In this document: one piece after another, positions 61,697 through 64,000 of the stretch
Layout: every line of letters starts with the position of its first letter
How positions within the stretch are numbered: position 1 is the first letter of the stretch
Assembly (NCBI RefSeq): GCF_037963865.1
Contig: NZ_CP150170.1
Span: 1-64,000, forward strand
Length of the DNA: 64,000 nucleotides
Reading direction: 5' to 3'
Source of the DNA: Paenibacillus sp. FSL R10-2734
GTDB lineage: Bacteria > Bacillota > Bacilli > Paenibacillales > Paenibacillaceae
Position numbers and translations under genes: made by a program
The notes under the pieces: generated by a model
Database searches by the model: none
The model's input: the letters and a program-made list of their open reading frames with translations, nothing else
Told to the model about the DNA's origin: nothing

Positions 61697-62197
61697 ATGG
61701 GTAACATAAACCCCTCACTTCTACATATCGGCTCCACTTTAGGGGCTTTATTCATGGCGCTGATGGTTATTTTTATTCGGCTAAAAGCTAGTGCACGTCC
61801 AGTTACCATTCGAAAAATATGGATTCCACCTCTCGGAATGTCGACCGGCTTTGCCATGTTCGTTGTACCAGAAGTTAGGTTCCCTTTATGGTGGGCGGCC
61901 CTCGCCTTTCTAGTTGGCTGGTTCATCTTCGCGTACCCACTAATACGCAGTACGAACTTCGAACAACGGGATGGTCAAATCTATGCTCAGCGGTCTAAGA
62001 GCTTTGCTTTCATTCTGCTAGGACTTCTTCTAGTCCGCACCTTACTCCATGAATTTATTAATGGTTATGTTACGATCCCACAGTCTGGTGGACTGTTCTT
62101 CATCTTGGCCTTCGGTATGATTCTCCATTGGAGATTCTTTATGTACAAACGTTATAAGGCTATGACTCCCTCGGAGGCACAAGCCTTACAGTCATAA
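61697..62197 (+). CDS. ccdC: CcdC family membrane protein
   Basis: A 166-residue protein of the CcdC family, named for a Bacillus operon linked to cytochrome c maturation, although CcdC itself is dispensable there. Five membrane segments are visible, with IRKIWIPPLGMSTGFAMFVVPEVRFPLWWAALAF and LIRSTNFEQRDGQIYAQRSKSFAFILLGLLLVRTLLHEF as conserved stretches. AGAGAGGTCG precedes the ATG. No other cytochrome genes are nearby. Confidence 0.88.
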   Translation: MGNINPSLLHIGSTLGALFMALMVIFIRLKASARPVTIRKIWIPPLGMSTGFAMFVVPEVRFPLWWAALAFLVGWFIFAYPLIRSTNFEQRDGQIYAQRSKSFAFILLGLLLVRTLLHEFINGYVTIPQSGGLFFILAFGMILHWRFFMYKRYKAMTPSEAQALQS

Positions 62198-62213
62198 GTA
62201 TACATTGTTATTC

Positions 62214-62256
62214 TAAGAGGCCATCTCAATCCATACGATTGTGATGGCTTCTTAAC
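62214..62256 (+). terminator. Terminator of ccdC
   Basis: TAAGAGGCCATC pairs with GATGGCTTCTTA around a 17-base loop. The T-run is weak. Confidence 0.55.
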
Positions 62257-62395
62257 GATTGAATGCCTTGAAGTGAAAAAATCATTTTTTCTGTGTCCGA
62301 TGTTAGGTAACTTATAGAGGGATACGTTAAAATGAATTGAGAATCATTTGGATATCCATGCTGCGTATAACTTTTAGAGAGTGAGGTCAAGACAA

Positions 62396-63358
62396 TTGAA
62401 AAGTAAATCGAGAAAAGTCGCCATCGTCGGTGCTGGGATGGTCGGTTCCAGCTGCGCCTACTCCATGGTTAATCAGGCGATTTGCGACGAGATCATGATG
62501 ATCGACCGCACCTATGACCGAGCTATGGCACAAGCACTGGATCTCTCGCACTGTATGGATTTCACAAACACACGCACAAAGGTGTATGCCGGAACCCATA
62601 GCGACTGCGCAGGAATGGATGTAGTCATCTTGACCGCCGGCGCTAATCCAAAGGCGGGGCAGACAAGGCTTGACGTTCTGGAAGCCTCTGCAGTTATCAC
62701 TAACGAAATCATCACCAAAATTATGGCTGGGGGATTCGATGGCATATTCGTAGTCGCCGCTAATCCGGTCGATATTGTCACTTATATGGTATGGAAAATA
62801 TCAGGGCTGCCACGCCACAGAATTATTGGTACAGGAACCTCCATTGACTCCTCGCGCCTAAAGACACTGCTGTCCGATGTGTTCTCCATAGATCCGCGCA
62901 GCGTTAACGGCTACGCGCTCGGAGAACACGGTGAATCCCAATTTGTAGCTTGGTCGCATGTGACCATTGGCGGCAAGCCTATCCTGCAAATTATGGAGCA
63001 GCATCGCGAGCGGTTCCAGCATCTGGATTTGGAGGATATCTCCCGCAAGACCAAAGATGCGGGCTGGGAGATATTCACCAAAAAAGGCTCCACACATTTC
63101 GGTATTGGCAGTGCACTGGCCTACATTACTCGCTCCATCCTGAACGATGAGCACAAGATCATTGCCGTATCCGCAATTCTGGACGGAGAGTATGGGCAAA
63201 GTGGTGTATGTGCCGGCGTGCCAGCCATTATTGGCAACACTGGAATTCAAGAACTTCTGGAGCTTAATCTAAACACCGAAGAAGCGGAGAAATTCAACGC
63301 CTCCTGCAGCATTGTCCGCTCAGGCATTGAGAGCCTACACTTGGAAAACAACAATTAA
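62396..63358 (+). CDS. ldh: L-lactate dehydrogenase-like 2-hydroxyacid dehydrogenase
   Basis: A 320-residue member of the LDH/MDH superfamily that interconverts 2-oxo and 2-hydroxy acids with NAD. The nucleotide loop is AIVGAGMVGSS. The catalytic histidine is His178 in GEHGES, where most lactate dehydrogenases have GEHGD. The substrate loop reads GANPKAGQTR with Arg91, but Pro85 replaces the usual glutamine (GANQKPGETR in Bacillus), a residue that sets lactate versus malate specificity. TTG 62396 has GTGAGG nine bases upstream; GTG 62381 is the alternative. Substrate preference is therefore uncertain. Confidence 0.85.
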   Translation: MKSKSRKVAIVGAGMVGSSCAYSMVNQAICDEIMMIDRTYDRAMAQALDLSHCMDFTNTRTKVYAGTHSDCAGMDVVILTAGANPKAGQTRLDVLEASAVITNEIITKIMAGGFDGIFVVAANPVDIVTYMVWKISGLPRHRIIGTGTSIDSSRLKTLLSDVFSIDPRSVNGYALGEHGESQFVAWSHVTIGGKPILQIMEQHRERFQHLDLEDISRKTKDAGWEIFTKKGSTHFGIGSALAYITRSILNDEHKIIAVSAILDGEYGQSGVCAGVPAIIGNTGIQELLELNLNTEEAEKFNASCSIVRSGIESLHLENNN

Positions 63359-63420
63359 AAAAATCGCTACTTTAGGGATTGGTGAATCATCCACCAATAC
63401 CCCAAAGAGCGATTTTTTTT
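63358..63420. terminator. Strong bidirectional terminator
   Basis: AATCGCT, CTTT, GGG and TTGGTG pair with CACCAAT, CCC, AAAG and GCGATT, flanked by A7 on the left and T8 on the right. It serves both converging genes and reaches their stop codons. Confidence 0.92.
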
Positions 63421-64000
63421 ACCTTGGATCTTTAACCTTTAATGCTCGAATACTGTTTAGCACAGCAAGAACGGTTACTCCAACATCTGAGAAGACAGCT
63501 TCCCACATCGTGGCAATCCCGAACGCACCGAGTAGGAGAAATATAGCTTTAACACCTAAAGCGAAAATAATATTTTGCCATACGATCATCCGTGTACGCT
63601 TAGCAATTCCGATGGCTACTGCAATCTTCGAAGGCTCATCGGTCATAATTACAATATCTGCCGCTTCAATCGCAGCATCGGAGCCCAGTCCACCCATTGC
63701 GATCCCGACATCGGCTCTAGCCAGTACCGGGGTATCATTAATTCCGTCTCCAACAAAAATAATTTTATCGCGAGGTGACTTCTCACGATCCAGTTTCTCG
63801 ATGGCTTCTACCTTATGCTGCGGCAAAAGCTCAGCGTGCACCTCATCTACACCTAACTGCTTCCCAACATCTTCAGCTACAGATGAGGCATCACCAGTGA
63901 GCATCACCGTTTTGCGAATGCCAAGTTTCTTGAGGGTCTGAATGGCCTTCAGTGAGTCTTCTTTCACTTCATCAGCAATCACCAGATAACCTCCATACTG
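63419..64000 (-). CDS. Heavy-metal translocating P-type ATPase, C-terminal part
   Basis: The C-terminal 194 residues of a P1B-type ATPase; the 5' part lies beyond the window edge. Visible motifs: MLTGD (TGD actuator-hinge region in the P/N domain), EAIEKL, and the hallmark FVGDGINDTPVLARADVGIAMGGLGSDAAIEAADIVIM. Two final membrane helices follow (IIFALGVKAIFLLLGAFG and MWEAVFSDVGVTVLAVLNSIRAL). The final helix pattern with the conserved Asp in FSDVG, and the loop Lys, resemble Zn/Cd/Pb exporters of CadA/ZntA type more than copper ATPases. The metal-binding domain is not in the window. Confidence 0.92.
   Translation of the reverse strand, partial: QYGGYLVIADEVKEDSLKAIQTLKKLGIRKTVMLTGDASSVAEDVGKQLGVDEVHAELLPQHKVEAIEKLDREKSPRDKIIFVGDGINDTPVLARADVGIAMGGLGSDAAIEAADIVIMTDEPSKIAVAIGIAKRTRMIVWQNIIFALGVKAIFLLLGAFGIATMWEAVFSDVGVTVLAVLNSIRALKVKDPR

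Overview
The window looks like a chromosome segment of a Paenibacillus-type bacterium (Firmicutes, Bacillales). The signs are strong AGGAGG ribosome-binding sites with many TTG and GTG starts, a T-box and a cobalamin riboswitch, SLH-anchored surface proteins, Lpl-type sugar importers that carry no ATPase gene, YesM/YesN-like regulators, and small Bacillus-type genes (ywbE, yneQ, yezD, ccdC). No phage, insertion sequence, CRISPR array or rRNA was seen. The species assignment is inference.

Region 1 (1-3350): a Thr/Pro/Ser-repeat surface protein (cut by the left edge) behind a GEMM-I cyclic-dinucleotide riboswitch, a 32-residue membrane peptide, an unknown protein, an ASCH protein, tRNA-Thr(CGT) and a thiamine-binding protein. 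Region 2 (3500-10420): a ribonucleotide reductase cluster nrdD-nrdG-nrdA-nrdB. It is preceded by an 11-bp periodic DnaA-box-like array, two NrdR-box-like sites over the promoter, and a cobalamin riboswitch. The likely logic is that the B12-independent enzymes are made when B12 is scarce. Region 3 (10440-21090): ssuE, a Thermus-like serS behind a T-box, a 2076-residue SLH-anchored nuclease/5'-nucleotidase, a histidine phosphatase and an AAC(3)-like acetyltransferase.

Region 4 (21230-34640, all minus strand): a glycan locus with a LacI regulator, a 34-bp perfect palindromic operator, a frameshifted GH30 glycosidase, a GH94/GH161-type phosphorylase, an Lpl-type importer and a YesM/YesN two-component pair. 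Beta-1,3/1,6-glucan use is a reasonable hypothesis. Region 5 (34690-42770): housekeeping and small genes, including an HNH protein behind a translationally coupled leader peptide, serine dehydratase sdaAB-sdaAA, an orphan SDR-tail peptide, nnr, and small redox and acetyltransferase genes.

Region 6 (42990-52250, minus): a polyuronide or glycosaminoglycan-like locus with GH88 unsaturated glucuronyl hydrolase, heparinase II/III family lyase, an importer and a membrane-bound AraC regulator. Region 7 (53240-57360, minus): a sulfate uptake operon sbp-cysT-cysW-yezD with an unassigned structured leader RNA. Region 8 (57500-64000): membrane alpha/beta hydrolase, lactonase-family beta-propeller protein, YeaQ-type membrane protein, ccdC, an L-lactate dehydrogenase-like enzyme and the C-terminal part of a heavy-metal P-type ATPase cut by the right edge.

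Two families of dispersed structured repeats recur. Family A (copies at 11466, 33358, 57073 and a partial one at 35355) usually sits directly before a gene start. Family B (copies at 9119 and 54588) shows compensatory base changes in its stem. With the sulfate leader RNA and the 11-bp array, these are the least explained structures in the window.
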